64,000 nucleotides of DNA from assembly GCF_004016515.1 (NCBI RefSeq), contig NZ_SACT01000001.1:868001-932000 (forward strand), given 5' to 3'. Numbering within the stretch: position 1 is the stretch's first letter; each line of letters begins with the position of its first letter. Below the pieces are notes generated by a model, which saw only the letters and a list, made by a program, of their open reading frames with translations, did no database searches and was not told where the DNA came from. The translations under genes and the position numbers were made by a program. Below are positions 1 to 8,997 of this stretch, in pieces. This stretch comes from Rubrivivax albus. Lineage in GTDB: Bacteria; Pseudomonadota; Gammaproteobacteria; Burkholderiales; Burkholderiaceae_C.

Positions 1-1
1 G

Positions 2-223
2 GCGCGGGTGGATGCCGAACTGCGCCGCCCGGTGGACCCGGCCGAGGTGGCCGCAAGGGCCGAGACACCCGAGAAGGCGGCCGAGATCTACCTGGCCAGC
101 GTGATCGTCTGCGACAGCACCAGCACGATGGAGCGTGCCTACCTGGACGCTCTGGCCACGGCGCTGCGCCTGCCGCCGGACCTCAAGGCCGAGCTGGAGC
201 GGCGCGCGGCGGCCGAAAGCTGA
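2..223 (+). CDS. DUF533 (YebE-like, TerB-fold) membrane protein, C-terminal fragment
   Basis: The frame is open from the window edge and stops at 221-223, so only the last 70 or so residues are visible. The helical, acidic-basic sequence contains an AAEIYLAS segment, then a segment around [15 protein letters not shown] and a terminal AELERRAA helix. I recognise this as the end of the DUF533 family, inner-membrane proteins related to the TerB fold with no established biochemical role. The start and any membrane segment lie outside the window. The gene precedes leuC by about 50 bases on the same strand. Family assignment rests on pattern recognition only. Confidence 0.6.
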   Translation, partial: ARVDAELRRPVDPAEVAARAETPEKAAEIYLASVIVCDSTSTMERAYLDALATALRLPPDLKAELERRAAAES

Positions 224-272
224 AGTCCAGGCCGGTCTGCGCGACAATCATGGGCTCGAGAGGCCCCGACCT

Positions 273-1697
273 ATGCCCGGACGCACCCTGTACGACAAGC
301 TCTGGGACGACCATGTCGTCCACACCGAGGAGGACGGCACGGCCGTGCTCTACATCGACCGCCACCTCGTGCACGAGGTGACCAGCCCGCAGGCCTTCGA
401 GGGCCTGCGGCTGGCCGGGCGCAAGGTCTGGCGCACGAGTTCCATCGTCGCCACTGCCGACCACAACACGCCCACCACCGGCTGGGAGCGCGGCTACGAC
501 GGCATCGCCGACCCGATCAGCAAGCAGCAGATCGTCACGCTCGACGCCAACATCCAGGCCTTCGGCGCGGCGGCGTATTTCCCGTTCCTGGACAAGCGCC
601 AGGGCATCGTGCACGTCATCGGTCCGGAGAGCGGCGCCACGCTGCCGGGCATGACCGTGGTCTGCGGGGACAGCCACACCAGCACCCATGGCGCCTTCGG
701 TGCGCTGGCGCACGGCATCGGCACCAGCGAGGTAGAGCACGTGCTGGCCACGCAGACGCTGCTGGCCAAGAAGGCGAAGAACATGCTGGTCCGGGTGGAC
801 GGCAAGCTCGCCCCCGGCTGCTCGGCCAAGGACATCGTGCTGGCCATCATCGGCCGCATCGGCACCGCCGGCGGCACCGGCTACACCATCGAGTTCGGCG
901 GCAGTGCCATCCGCGCGCTGAGCATGGAAGGGCGCATGACGGTGTGCAACATGGCCATCGAGGCCGGCGCGCGTGCCGGCCTGGTGGCGGTGGACGACAC
1001 CACGCTGGCCTACGTGAAGGGCCGCGAGTTCGCGCCGCAGGGCGCCGAATGGGACCAGGCCGTGGCCCACTGGCGCACGCTGCACTCCGACCCCGACGCG
1101 GTGTTCGATGCCGTGGTCGAACTGGACGCCGCACAGATCCTCCCGCAGGTCACCTGGGGCACCAGCCCCGAGATGGTGCTGTCCATCGACGACCGCGTGC
1201 CCGACCCCGACAAGGAGAAGGATGCCGTCAAGCGCGGTGCCATCGAGCGCGCGCTGACCTACATGGGCCTGGACCCGAACAAGGCCATCGCCGACATCCG
1301 CATCGACAAGGTCTTCATCGGTTCCTGCACCAACAGCCGCATCGAGGATCTGCGCGAGGCCGCGGCCGTCGTGCGCAAGGTCGGCGGCAAGGTGGCCGGC
1401 AACGTGAAGCTGGCCATGGTGGTGCCGGGTTCGGGCCGCGTGAAGGCGCAGGCCGAGCGCGAGGGCCTGCACGAGGTGTTCAAAGCTGCGGGCTTCCAGT
1501 GGCGCGAGCCGGGCTGCAGCATGTGCCTGGCCATGAATGCCGACCGGCTGGAGCCTGGCGAACGCTGCGCCAGCACCAGCAACCGCAATTTCGAAGGCCG
1601 CCAGGGCGCTGGCGGCCGCACCCACCTCGTCAGCCCGGCGATGGCCGCGGCGGCCGCGCTGGCGGGGCACTTCGTCGACGTGCGTCGCATCGCCTGA
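273..1697 (+). CDS. leuC: 3-isopropylmalate dehydratase large subunit
   Basis: LeuC with LeuD isomerises 2-isopropylmalate to 3-isopropylmalate in cytosolic leucine synthesis, using a [4Fe-4S] cluster. The 474-residue product has the usual family length. The cluster-binding cysteines are visible as C352 in SCTNSR and C415/C418 in GCSMC, and the early segments DKLWDDHVV and DHNTPTT are typical. The ATG at 273 was chosen because the longer open frame from 135 runs back into the preceding gene and its extra residues do not look like LeuC. A GACAAT box at 242-247 could be a -10 element. Downstream follow the entericidin-like gene, leuD and leuB with tiny gaps or overlaps, so a single leu operon is likely. 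Confidence 0.96.
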   Translation: MPGRTLYDKLWDDHVVHTEEDGTAVLYIDRHLVHEVTSPQAFEGLRLAGRKVWRTSSIVATADHNTPTTGWERGYDGIADPISKQQIVTLDANIQAFGAAAYFPFLDKRQGIVHVIGPESGATLPGMTVVCGDSHTSTHGAFGALAHGIGTSEVEHVLATQTLLAKKAKNMLVRVDGKLAPGCSAKDIVLAIIGRIGTAGGTGYTIEFGGSAIRALSMEGRMTVCNMAIEAGARAGLVAVDDTTLAYVKGREFAPQGAEWDQAVAHWRTLHSDPDAVFDAVVELDAAQILPQVTWGTSPEMVLSIDDRVPDPDKEKDAVKRGAIERALTYMGLDPNKAIADIRIDKVFIGSCTNSRIEDLREAAAVVRKVGGKVAGNVKLAMVVPGSGRVKAQAEREGLHEVFKAAGFQWREPGCSMCLAMNADRLEPGERCASTSNRNFEGRQGAGGRTHLVSPAMAAAAALAGHFVDVRRIA

Positions 1698-1711
1698 AAG
1701 GAGTCGCCATC

Positions 1712-1843
1712 ATGATCAAGACCGTTCTCGCCACCCTGGCTGCGCTGTTCGTCCTGGCCGGCTGCAACACCATCGAAGGCATGGGCAAGGACATCGGCAA
1801 GGCCGGCGACAAAATCGAAGAAGCCGCGAAGAAGAGCAAGTGA
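1712..1843 (+). CDS. entericidin A/B-like small lipoprotein
   Basis: This 43-residue peptide begins with a lipoprotein signal ([18 protein letters not shown]) whose lipobox LAGC would make Cys18 the lipidated residue. The mature tail [19 protein letters not shown] is a short amphipathic segment matching the entericidin family, known in Escherichia coli as paired small membrane lipoproteins linked to stationary-phase lysis and its antidote. It has a clear ribosome-binding site (AAAGGAG) and its stop overlaps the leuD start as TGATG. Its product would be lipidated at the cell envelope and has no evident link to leucine synthesis. Whether it is a toxin, an antidote or a general envelope peptide cannot be told here. 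Confidence 0.85.
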   Translation: MIKTVLATLAALFVLAGCNTIEGMGKDIGKAGDKIEEAAKKSK

Positions 1844-2493
1844 TGGAACCCTTCGTCGTGCACCAGGGGCTCGTGGCCCCGATGGACCGGGAGAACGTCG
1901 ACACCGACGCCATCATCCCGAAGCAGTTCCTGAAGTCGATCGCGCGCACCGGCTTCGGGCCGAACCTGTTCGACGAGTGGCGCTACCTGGACAAGGGCGA
2001 ACCCGGCCAGGACCCGGCCGCACGCAAAACCAACCCGGACTTCGTGCTCAACCAGCCGCGCTTCCAGGGCGCGTCGGTGCTGCTGGCTCGCCGCAACTTC
2101 GGCTGCGGCTCCAGCCGCGAGCACGCGCCCTGGGCGCTGCAGCAGTACGGCTTCCGGGTCCTGGTCGCGCCGAGCTTCGCCGACATCTTCTTCAACAACT
2201 GCTTCAAGAACGGCCTGCTGCCCATCGTGCTGCCGGAATCGCAGGTGGCGGCGCTCTTCGATGCCGTCGCCGCCTTCCCCGGCTACGCACTGACGGTGGA
2301 CCTGCCGCGCCAGGTCATCGTCAAGCCCGACCGGCAGGAACTGCCGTTCGAGGTGCAGCCCTTCCGCAAGTACTGCCTGGTCAACGGCTTCGACGACATC
2401 GGCCTGACGATGCGCCACGCCGAGAAGATCCGCGCCTTCGAGGCCGAGCGGCTGGCGCGCATGCCCTGGCTGGCGCACAAGGAAATCGCATGA
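1843..2493 (+). CDS. leuD: 3-isopropylmalate dehydratase small subunit
   Basis: This is the small swivel subunit that partners LeuC in the isopropylmalate isomerase. The 216-residue product has hallmark segments near residue 21 ([13 protein letters not shown]), the [19 protein letters not shown] substrate loop around residues 80-98, and [13 protein letters not shown]. Its ATG at 1843 shares a base with the stop of the entericidin-like gene (TGATG), and its own end overlaps the leuB start, which indicates translational coupling. The longer open frame upstream is a shadow of leuC. Length and motifs are normal for the proteobacterial LeuD type of about 215 residues. Confidence 0.96.
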   Translation: MEPFVVHQGLVAPMDRENVDTDAIIPKQFLKSIARTGFGPNLFDEWRYLDKGEPGQDPAARKTNPDFVLNQPRFQGASVLLARRNFGCGSSREHAPWALQQYGFRVLVAPSFADIFFNNCFKNGLLPIVLPESQVAALFDAVAAFPGYALTVDLPRQVIVKPDRQELPFEVQPFRKYCLVNGFDDIGLTMRHAEKIRAFEAERLARMPWLAHKEIA

Positions 2494-3581
2494 AGATCGC
2501 TGTTCTGCCCGGTGACGGCATCGGCACCGAGATCGTCGCCGAGGCGGTCAAGGTCCTGAACGCGCTGGACCTGTCGTTCGAGATGGAGACCGCGCTGGTG
2601 GGCGGCGCGGCCTACGACGCGCACGGCCACCCGCTGCCGGACGCCACGCTGGCCCTGGCCAAGGCAGCCGACGCCGTGCTGTTCGGCGCCGTGGGCGACT
2701 GGAAGTACGACAGGCTCGAGCGCCAGTTCCGCCCGGAGCAGGCCATCCTGGGCCTGCGCAAACACCTGGGCCTGTTCGCCAACTTCCGCCCGGCCATCTG
2801 CTACGAACAACTGACGCACGCCTCCAGCCTGAAGCCGGAACTGGTGGCGGGCCTGGACATCCTGATCATCCGCGAGCTGACCGGCGACATCTACTTCGGC
2901 CAACCGCGCGGCCGTCGCACGGCCGTCGACGGGCACTTCCCCGGTGCCGAAGAGGCCTTCGACACGATGCGCTACAGCAGGCCGGAGATCGAGCGCATCG
3001 CCCACGTGGCCTTCCAGGCGGCGCGCAGGCGCAACGGCAAGGTCACGTCGGTGGACAAGGCCAACGTGCTGGAAACCTTCCAGTTCTGGAAGGACGTGGT
3101 CACCGAGGTGCACGCCCAGTACCCGGATGTGAAGCTGGACCACATGTACGTGGACAACGCGGCGATGCAGCTGGTCAAGGCACCCAAGGCCTTCGACGTG
3201 GTCGTCACCGGCAACATGTTCGGCGACATCCTGTCCGACGAAGCCGCGATGCTGACGGGCTCCATCGGCATGCTGCCGTCGGCGTCGTTGGACGCGCACA
3301 ACAAGGGCCTGTACGAACCCAGCCACGGCAGCGCGCCGGACATCGCGGGGCAGGGCGTGGCCAACCCGCTGGCTACAATCCTGAGCGCTGCCATGATGCT
3401 CCGCTACTCCCTCCAGCAACCCGAAGCCGCCGACCGCATCGAGCGGGCGGTGCAGGCCGTGCTGTCGGCCGGCCTGCGCACGGGCGACATCTGGAGCGAG
3501 GGCACGCGCAAGGTCGGCACGCGCGAGATGGGTGATGCGGTCGTGGCCGCCATCACCGGCAAAACCATTACCAAGACCTAG
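2490..3581 (+). CDS. leuB: 3-isopropylmalate dehydrogenase
   Basis: LeuB oxidises and decarboxylates 3-isopropylmalate to 2-oxoisocaproate with NAD, the last committed step before leucine transamination. The 363-residue protein starts [15 protein letters not shown], has the substrate-binding [10 protein letters not shown] segment, the catalytic-site segment with SVDKANVLE, and the NAD-binding GSAPDIAG region near the C terminus. The start overlaps the leuD stop by four bases (ATGA). A GC-rich hairpin without a T-tract follows at 3611-3641, so transcription may continue into asd. Confidence 0.97.
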   Translation: MKIAVLPGDGIGTEIVAEAVKVLNALDLSFEMETALVGGAAYDAHGHPLPDATLALAKAADAVLFGAVGDWKYDRLERQFRPEQAILGLRKHLGLFANFRPAICYEQLTHASSLKPELVAGLDILIIRELTGDIYFGQPRGRRTAVDGHFPGAEEAFDTMRYSRPEIERIAHVAFQAARRRNGKVTSVDKANVLETFQFWKDVVTEVHAQYPDVKLDHMYVDNAAMQLVKAPKAFDVVVTGNMFGDILSDEAAMLTGSIGMLPSASLDAHNKGLYEPSHGSAPDIAGQGVANPLATILSAAMMLRYSLQQPEAADRIERAVQAVLSAGLRTGDIWSEGTRKVGTREMGDAVVAAITGKTITKT

Positions 3582-3610
3582 CGTCTCGGATCGTCTCGCC
3601 CATCCCTCCT

Positions 3611-3641
3611 GGACCCCGGCGAACGAGCCGGGGAACAGCAG
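3611..3641. other. GC-rich hairpin between leuB and asd
   Basis: CCCCGGC (3614-3620) and GCCGGGG (3627-3633) form a 7-bp stem with a 6-base loop, flanked by further GGACCCC/GGGGTCC complementarity. No U-rich tail follows, so it is a weak terminator candidate at best. It may instead be an mRNA-stabilising or attenuating structure in the 92-base gap between leuB and asd. Confidence 0.3.
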
Positions 3642-3673
3642 GGGTCCGGATTCATCGGAAAGGCAAGACTGAG

Positions 3674-4798
3674 ATGGCACTCACAGGATTGGTCGGCTGG
3701 CGCGGCATGGTCGGCTCCGTGCTGATGGACCGCATGCAGGCCGAGGGCGACTTCGACCTCATCGAACCGCTGTTCTTCAGCACCAGCAACGCCGGCGGCA
3801 AGGCGCCGGCGATGGCGAAGAACGAGACCACGCTGCAGGACGCGCACGACATCGAGGCGCTCAAGCGCTGCGACATCATCGTCACCTGCCAGGGCGGCGA
3901 CTACACCAGCGCGGTCTTCCCGAAGCTGCGTGCCGCGGGCTGGAACGGCCACTGGATCGACGCCGCCAGCACGCTGCGCATGGCCGACGACGCGGTCATC
4001 ATCCTCGACCCGGTGAACCTGCCGGTGATCCAGGACGCGCTCAGGCGCGGCGGCCGCAACTGGATCGGCGGCAACTGCACCGTCAGCTGCATGCTGATGG
4101 GCGTGGGCGCGCTCTACAAGGCCGGGCTCGTCGAGTGGATGAGCACGATGACCTACCAGGCCGCCAGCGGCGGCGGCGCCCAGCACATGCGCGAGCTGCT
4201 GACGCAGTACGGCACGCTGAACGCCGAGGTGCGCGCGTTGCTCGACGACCCGAAGAGCGCCATTCTGGAGATCGACCGCCAGGTCATCGCCAGGCAGCGC
4301 GGCCTGTCGGCCGACGAGACCGCCAACTTCGGCGTGCCGCTGGGCGGCTCGCTGATCCCCTGGATCGACAAGGACCTGGGCAACGGCATGTCCAAGGAAG
4401 AGTGGAAGGGCATGGCCGAGACCAACAAGATCCTCGGCACCACGCTCGGCGGCGGCACGGCCATCCCGGTGGACGGCTTCTGCGTGCGCGTGGGCGCCAT
4501 GCGCTGCCACAGCCAGGCGCTGACCTTCAAGCTGAAGCGGGACGTGCCGGTGGCCGACCTCGAGGCCATGATCGCGGCCGACAACCCCTGGGCCAAGGTC
4601 GTGCCGAACACCCGCGAGGCCACGCTGGCGCAGCTGACGCCCGTGGCCGTGACGGGCACCATGGACATCCCGGTGGGTCGCATCCGCAAGCTGGCCATGG
4701 GGCCGGAATACGTGGGCGCCTTCACCATCGGCGATCAACTGCTCTGGGGCGCCGCCGAGCCACTGCGGCGCATGCTGCGCATCCTGGTCGAAAGCTGA
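3674..4798 (+). CDS. asd: aspartate-semialdehyde dehydrogenase
   Basis: Asd reduces aspartyl phosphate to aspartate semialdehyde with NADPH, feeding lysine, diaminopimelate, methionine and threonine synthesis. The 374-residue product has the N-terminal NADP motif [13 protein letters not shown], the catalytic cysteine C135 in GGNCTVSC, and the active-site histidine in RCHSQALT. This is the gammaproteobacterial-type enzyme of about 370 residues. It lies 92 bases after leuB on the same strand and may be co-transcribed with it or have its own promoter. Asd usually sits next to leuB in Burkholderiales, which supports the call. Confidence 0.97.
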   Translation: MALTGLVGWRGMVGSVLMDRMQAEGDFDLIEPLFFSTSNAGGKAPAMAKNETTLQDAHDIEALKRCDIIVTCQGGDYTSAVFPKLRAAGWNGHWIDAASTLRMADDAVIILDPVNLPVIQDALRRGGRNWIGGNCTVSCMLMGVGALYKAGLVEWMSTMTYQAASGGGAQHMRELLTQYGTLNAEVRALLDDPKSAILEIDRQVIARQRGLSADETANFGVPLGGSLIPWIDKDLGNGMSKEEWKGMAETNKILGTTLGGGTAIPVDGFCVRVGAMRCHSQALTFKLKRDVPVADLEAMIAADNPWAKVVPNTREATLAQLTPVAVTGTMDIPVGRIRKLAMGPEYVGAFTIGDQLLWGAAEPLRRMLRILVES

Positions 4799-4900
4799 GG
4801 CCGTTGGGCAACCCCGTCCGGGCGTTGCCCTGCGGCAACAACGGTGCCCGAAGCGCGGAAACAAAGCATTTCCGCCCCGATCATCAAGCCTTGGGTGAGC

Positions 4901-4929
4901 TTGTAAGCCTATATGCTTGATGTTATTGT
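4901..4929 (+). promoter_or_regulatory. putative sigma-70 promoter of fimV
   Basis: TTGTAA (4901-4906) and TATTGT (4924-4929) are separated by 17 bases, an acceptable -35/-10 pair, in a locally AT-richer patch of the 233-base gap between asd and fimV. An 8-bp inverted repeat (CATCAAGC and GCTTGATG) brackets the -35 region and could be an operator. Start-site mapping has not been seen. Confidence 0.45.
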
Positions 4930-4932
4930 GAT

Positions 4933-4968
4933 TTCACCCACGCCCACGCGTCGCGTTCAGTGGGTGAA
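4933..4968. repeat. inverted repeat in the fimV leader
   Basis: TTCACCCAC (4933-4941) and GTGGGTGAA (4960-4968) are perfect complements separated by 18 bases. The repeat lies just after the putative fimV promoter, so it would be in the 5' leader as RNA or act as a DNA operator. A GTG that could begin a longer FimV frame lies inside its right arm, which argues against that start. Confidence 0.4.
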
Positions 4969-5031
4969 GACGTCGAGGGACGACTTCGCGGCCCGGGCCT
5001 GGCGCCTGGCCGCTGTGCACTGGGAGACGCC

Positions 5032-7533
5032 TTGAAACACCGCAGCAACATCACGGGTCGTCATGCATGGACCGGCGTGGCCGTGGCCGCCGCCTGCCTG
5101 CTGGCCGGCCCCGCCTGGTCCCTGGGCCTGGGGCGCCTGAGCGTCCAGTCCGCGCTCGGTGAATCCCTGCGCGCGGAGATCGCCGTCACCAGCATCACGC
5201 CGGAGGAGGCTTCCACGCTGCAGCTTCGCGTGGCCAGCCCCGACGTCTACCGCACTGCGGGCATCGACTACAACGCCGTGCTCGCCTCGGCCCAGGTGGC
5301 GCTCGAACAACGCCCCGACGGTCGCAGCGTGCTGCGCCTGAGCAGCAACCGCGCCGTCACCGAACCCTTCCTCGATGTGATCCTGGAGGCCAACTGGGCC
5401 TCCGGCCGCCTCGTGCGCGCCTACACGCTGCTGCTCGACCCGCCGGTGGTCGCGCGCGCGCCGGCCCCGGCCGCCACGCCGCCGGTGGTGTCGTCTCCGC
5501 CCGCCGCTGCCCCAGCGCCTCGGGCCACCACCTCGCCGGTGCCGATGCCGCCCCCGGCGCCCGCACCTGCTCCCACCCGCGCGCCGGCGGTGGCCGCCGC
5601 GCCGGTGCCTGCGCCGGCGCCCGCCCGCGCCGCCACCCCTGACAGCGTGCGCGTGCGCAGCGGCGACACCCTCAGCGGCATCGCCGAGCGCGTGCGGCCG
5701 GAATCCGTTTCGCTCGACCAGATGCTGGTGTCGCTGTACCGCGCCAACCCGCAGGCGTTCATGGGCGAGAACATGAATCGGCTGAAGGCCGGTGCGGTGC
5801 TCAACGTGCCTTCGGCCGCGGACGTGTCGGCCATCGAGTCGGCCGAAGCGCGCCGCATCATCGTCGCCCAGAGCACCGACTTCGATGCCTACCGCCAGCG
5901 ACTGGCGGGCAACGTGGCGCCCGCGCCGGCCGCCGAGGCGCCGTCGCGCCAGGCCACCGGCACCGTGCAGACGCAGGTCGACGATCGCCGCCCGACGGCG
6001 CCAGCGCCCGACCAGCTGAAGCTCTCGCAGGGCTCGGTGCAGGCGTCCGCGCCGGAAGCCACCGTGTCGCGGGAGACGTCCCAACGCGACGCTGCGGCGC
6101 GCGTGGCTGAACTCGCACGCAACGTCGAGGAACTCAAGCGTCTGCAGAGCGAGGCGGCGACGCCAGCGGCTGCCCCGGCACCTGCGCCGGCCCCGGCCCC
6201 GGCTGCCACGCCGGCGCCTGCGGCAGCACCGGCCGAGCCGCCACCGCCCGTGGCGGCGCCGGCACCTGCCGCGTCGCGCCCGGCCGTGGCCGCCCCTCGC
6301 CCGGCACCGATGCCGGAACCGGCGCCGAGCTTCCTGGACGAACTGCTGGCCAACCCGCTGCTGCTGCCCGGTGCCGGCGTGCTGGTGGTGCTGCTGCTGG
6401 GCTTCGGCCTCTACAAGATGCGCGGCCGTGGCCGCAAGCCGGGTGGCGAGACCTCGTTCCTCGAGAGCCGCCTGCAGCCCGACTCCTTCTTCGGTGCCAG
6501 CGGTGGCCAGCGCATCGACACCCGCGAGGCCCCGTCGAGCACCAGTTCGTCGTCGATGAGCTATTCGCTGAGCCAGCTCGACGCGATCGGCGACGTCGAC
6601 CCGGTGGCGGAAGCGGACGTCTACCTGGCCTATGGCCGCGACCTGCAGGCCGAGGAGATCCTCAAGGAGGCCATGCGGGCCACGCCGGAGCGCCAGGCCA
6701 TCCGCCTGAAGCTGCTGGAGGTCTACGCCAAGCGGCGTGACGCCAAGGGCTTCGAACTGCTCGCCACCCAGGTCTTCACGATGACCAAGGGCGAGGGCGA
6801 GGACTGGGAGAAGGCGCAGGAACTCGGCCGCTCGATCGACCCCGAGAACCCGCTGTACCAGCCCGGTGGCCAGCCCGACGCGCTGATGATGAGCGGCGGC
6901 GAGATCGTCGAGCCGCTGGCGGCCACGACGATGCCGCATTCGCAGAAGCCGGCGTCGTCGCTGCCGCCGGATGTGGCCAACCTGTCCACCGACCTCGACT
7001 TGGATCTGGATGTCGACCTCGACGCGCCCACCGAGCCGGGCCAGGACGATCTGTTGTCGCCGGCCGAGATGACCGCGCCGCTGCGCACCGATGTGGACTT
7101 GCCCGACGAGGCCACGGCACGCCTGGACGTGCCTGCGGCCGACGACGGCAACGCGCTCGACTTCGAGCTGCCGGTGCCGGAGCTGCCGGCGGCCGAGCCG
7201 CCAGCGCCGGCACCGGCCTCCACCGGCACCACCGATTTCGGTGCGCTGGACTTCGAGCTCGACACGCCCACCGAGCGCCAGGACCGCACGGCCGGCCAGG
7301 CCGAGGAGAAGTTCCCCGACTTCGAGCCGTCCGGCTCGCCGGACGACATCCCGCCCGTGTCCGAGTACGGTGCGCTGGCCGACGATCCGCTGGCACGCAA
7401 GCTGGAGCTGGCGGAGGAGTTCCGCCAGATCGGTGACATGGAAGGTGCGCGCGACCTGCTCGAGGAAGTCATCGCCAAGGCCGACGGCGCGCTGAAGGCC
7501 AAGGCGCAGGGCATGCTTGACCGCCTCAGCTGA
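5032..7533 (+). CDS. fimV: FimV-family polar pilus/hub protein
   Basis: FimV proteins anchor in the inner membrane, bind peptidoglycan and organise type IV pilus and polar machinery. The 833-residue product has a signal peptide ending near AWS, the FimV N-terminal domain (LGRLSVQSALGESLRAEI), a Pro/Ala-rich linker, a LysM domain at about residues 204-261 (VRSGDTLSGIAE), another Pro/Ala stretch, one membrane segment at about 440-463, an acidic cytosolic region, and the C-terminal FimV helix domain from about 780. I chose the TTG at 5032 because GGGAGACGCC precedes it and MKHRSN gives a normal signal peptide. A GTG at 4960 would add 24 unlikely residues. The gene overlaps truA by 17 bases. Confidence 0.9.
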   Translation: MKHRSNITGRHAWTGVAVAAACLLAGPAWSLGLGRLSVQSALGESLRAEIAVTSITPEEASTLQLRVASPDVYRTAGIDYNAVLASAQVALEQRPDGRSVLRLSSNRAVTEPFLDVILEANWASGRLVRAYTLLLDPPVVARAPAPAATPPVVSSPPAAAPAPRATTSPVPMPPPAPAPAPTRAPAVAAAPVPAPAPARAATPDSVRVRSGDTLSGIAERVRPESVSLDQMLVSLYRANPQAFMGENMNRLKAGAVLNVPSAADVSAIESAEARRIIVAQSTDFDAYRQRLAGNVAPAPAAEAPSRQATGTVQTQVDDRRPTAPAPDQLKLSQGSVQASAPEATVSRETSQRDAAARVAELARNVEELKRLQSEAATPAAAPAPAPAPAPAATPAPAAAPAEPPPPVAAPAPAASRPAVAAPRPAPMPEPAPSFLDELLANPLLLPGAGVLVVLLLGFGLYKMRGRGRKPGGETSFLESRLQPDSFFGASGGQRIDTREAPSSTSSSSMSYSLSQLDAIGDVDPVAEADVYLAYGRDLQAEEILKEAMRATPERQAIRLKLLEVYAKRRDAKGFELLATQVFTMTKGEGEDWEKAQELGRSIDPENPLYQPGGQPDALMMSGGEIVEPLAATTMPHSQKPASSLPPDVANLSTDLDLDLDVDLDAPTEPGQDDLLSPAEMTAPLRTDVDLPDEATARLDVPAADDGNALDFELPVPELPAAEPPAPAPASTGTTDFGALDFELDTPTERQDRTAGQAEEKFPDFEPSGSPDDIPPVSEYGALADDPLARKLELAEEFRQIGDMEGARDLLEEVIAKADGALKAKAQGMLDRLS

Positions 7534-8329
7534 GGCCGAGGATGCCGGGCGCCTGGCGCTCGGCATCAGCTACCGCGGCACGGCCTACCACGGCTGGCAG
7601 AGCCAGCCGGACGGCTGCACGGTGCAGGACCACCTGGAACGGGCGCTGGGCGCCTTCGCCACCGTGCCCGTGTCCACCGTCTGCGCTGGCCGCACCGACA
7701 CCGGCGTGCACGGCCTGAACCAGGTCGTTCACCTGGACGCGCCGGTGGCGCGCGACCCGTTCTCCTGGGTGCGCGGCACCAACCGCTTCCTGCCGCCGGA
7801 CATCGCCGTCGAGTGGTGCCACCCCGTCGCCGCAGACTTCCACGCGCGAAACCACGCGCGTGGCCGGCGCTATCGTTACCTTCTGCGCGAGGCGCCCACG
7901 CGGCCGTCGCTCGAGGCCGGGCTGGTGGGCTGGACCTTCCGACCGCTGGACGTCGACGCGATGCGGGCCGCCGCGGTCCACCTGATCGGCGAGCACGACT
8001 TCACCTCGTTCCGCGCGGCCGCCTGCCAGGCCGCCACCCCGGTGAAGACGCTGCGCCGGCTCGACGTGCGGCGTCAGGGCAGCCTGTGGGTGTTCGAGTT
8101 CGAGGCCAGTGCCTTCCTGCACCACATGGTGCGCAACATCCTGGGTTGCCTGGTGTTCGTGGGCAGCGGGCGACGGCCACCCGCCTGGATGGCGGAGGTG
8201 CTGGCCGCACGCCGCCGCGAGGTGGCCGCGCCCACCTTCCCCGCCGACGGGCTGTACTTCGTCGGCCCGGTCTACGATGCGGCCCTCGGGCTGCCCCAGC
8301 ACACGGCGGCCATGGACTGGCTGCCTTGA
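7517..8329 (+). CDS. truA: tRNA pseudouridine(38-40) synthase
   Basis: TruA converts uridines 38-40 in the anticodon arm of many tRNAs to pseudouridine. The 270-residue protein has the family signature with catalytic D61 in CAGRTDTGVHG, the N-terminal YRGTAYHGWQSQ, and a late HHMVRNILG motif. The start used is a TTG at 7517, inside the end of fimV in a different frame, giving a 17-base overlap. It is followed directly by trpF, whose TTG start overlaps the truA stop. FimV-TruA-TrpF order is common in Burkholderiales. Length is normal. Confidence 0.94.
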   Translation: MTASAEAEDAGRLALGISYRGTAYHGWQSQPDGCTVQDHLERALGAFATVPVSTVCAGRTDTGVHGLNQVVHLDAPVARDPFSWVRGTNRFLPPDIAVEWCHPVAADFHARNHARGRRYRYLLREAPTRPSLEAGLVGWTFRPLDVDAMRAAAVHLIGEHDFTSFRAAACQAATPVKTLRRLDVRRQGSLWVFEFEASAFLHHMVRNILGCLVFVGSGRRPPAWMAEVLAARRREVAAPTFPADGLYFVGPVYDAALGLPQHTAAMDWLP

Positions 8330-8985
8330 CCCCACCCTCACTCCCGCACCGCACGCGCATCAAGATCTGCGGCCTCACCCGCGAGGCCGATGTCGACGCG
8401 GCCGTGGCCGCCGGCGCCGACGCGATCGGTTTCGTGCTGTACCCGAAGAGCCCGCGTGCCATCACGGCGGAACGTGCAGGTGCACTGGCCCGCCGCCTGC
8501 CACCCTTCGTGCAGCCAGTGCTGCTGTTCGTCAACGCCACACCTGACGAGATCGCCGCCGGGGTCGACGCCGTGCCGGCTGCGCTGCTGCAGTTCCATGG
8601 CGACGAACCCCCGGCCGCGTGCGTGGCGCCGGGCCGGCCCTGGCTGCGCGCCGTGCGCATGGCGCCGGGGGTCGATTTGCTAGACTTCGCCCAGCGTTAC
8701 TCCGGCGCCTCGGCCCTGCTGCTCGACGCCCACGTCGAGGGCTACGGGGGAGGCGGAAAGGTCTTCGATTGGTCGCTCATTCCCGCCGGCGTGCCCTGTC
8801 CGGTCGTTTTGTCTGGTGGGTTGAGTCCTGCCAGTGTGACCGATGGCATCGTTCGCGTCCGGCCCTGGGCCGTTGACGTGAGTTCCGGCGTGGAGATCGG
8901 CAAGGGCATCAAGGATGCCGCGCTGATGCGCCGGTTCTGCGAGGCGGTGCGCGACACCGACCGCCGCCTCGCTGCCGAAGCCTGA
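8326..8985 (+). CDS. trpF: phosphoribosylanthranilate isomerase
   Basis: TrpF isomerises N-(5-phosphoribosyl)anthranilate in tryptophan synthesis. The 219-residue TIM-barrel protein contains the catalytic cysteine in TRIKICGLTREAD near the N terminus, LLQFHGDE, the catalytic aspartate region LLLDAHVEGYGG, and the phosphate-binding VLSGGL and DVSSGVE segments. The TTG at 8326 overlaps the truA stop (TTGA) and places KICGLT at the usual distance from the start. A longer open frame upstream is a truA shadow. trpB follows after 12 bases. Confidence 0.93.
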   Translation: MTPPSLPHRTRIKICGLTREADVDAAVAAGADAIGFVLYPKSPRAITAERAGALARRLPPFVQPVLLFVNATPDEIAAGVDAVPAALLQFHGDEPPAACVAPGRPWLRAVRMAPGVDLLDFAQRYSGASALLLDAHVEGYGGGGKVFDWSLIPAGVPCPVVLSGGLSPASVTDGIVRVRPWAVDVSSGVEIGKGIKDAALMRRFCEAVRDTDRRLAAEA

Positions 8986-8997
8986 AAGAGTCCCCTC

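Noticed and set aside
183..1670. Long open frame on the - strand opposite leuC
   Set aside because: High GC keeps antisense frames open. The peptide is low-complexity His/Arg/Ala/Gly and overlaps a certain gene completely. Similar long shadows oppose leuB, fimV, fdhA, ppc and others.
4960..5031. Longer FimV start at a GTG
   Set aside because: It lies within an inverted repeat, has no ribosome-binding site, and would put 24 unlikely residues before a normal signal peptide.
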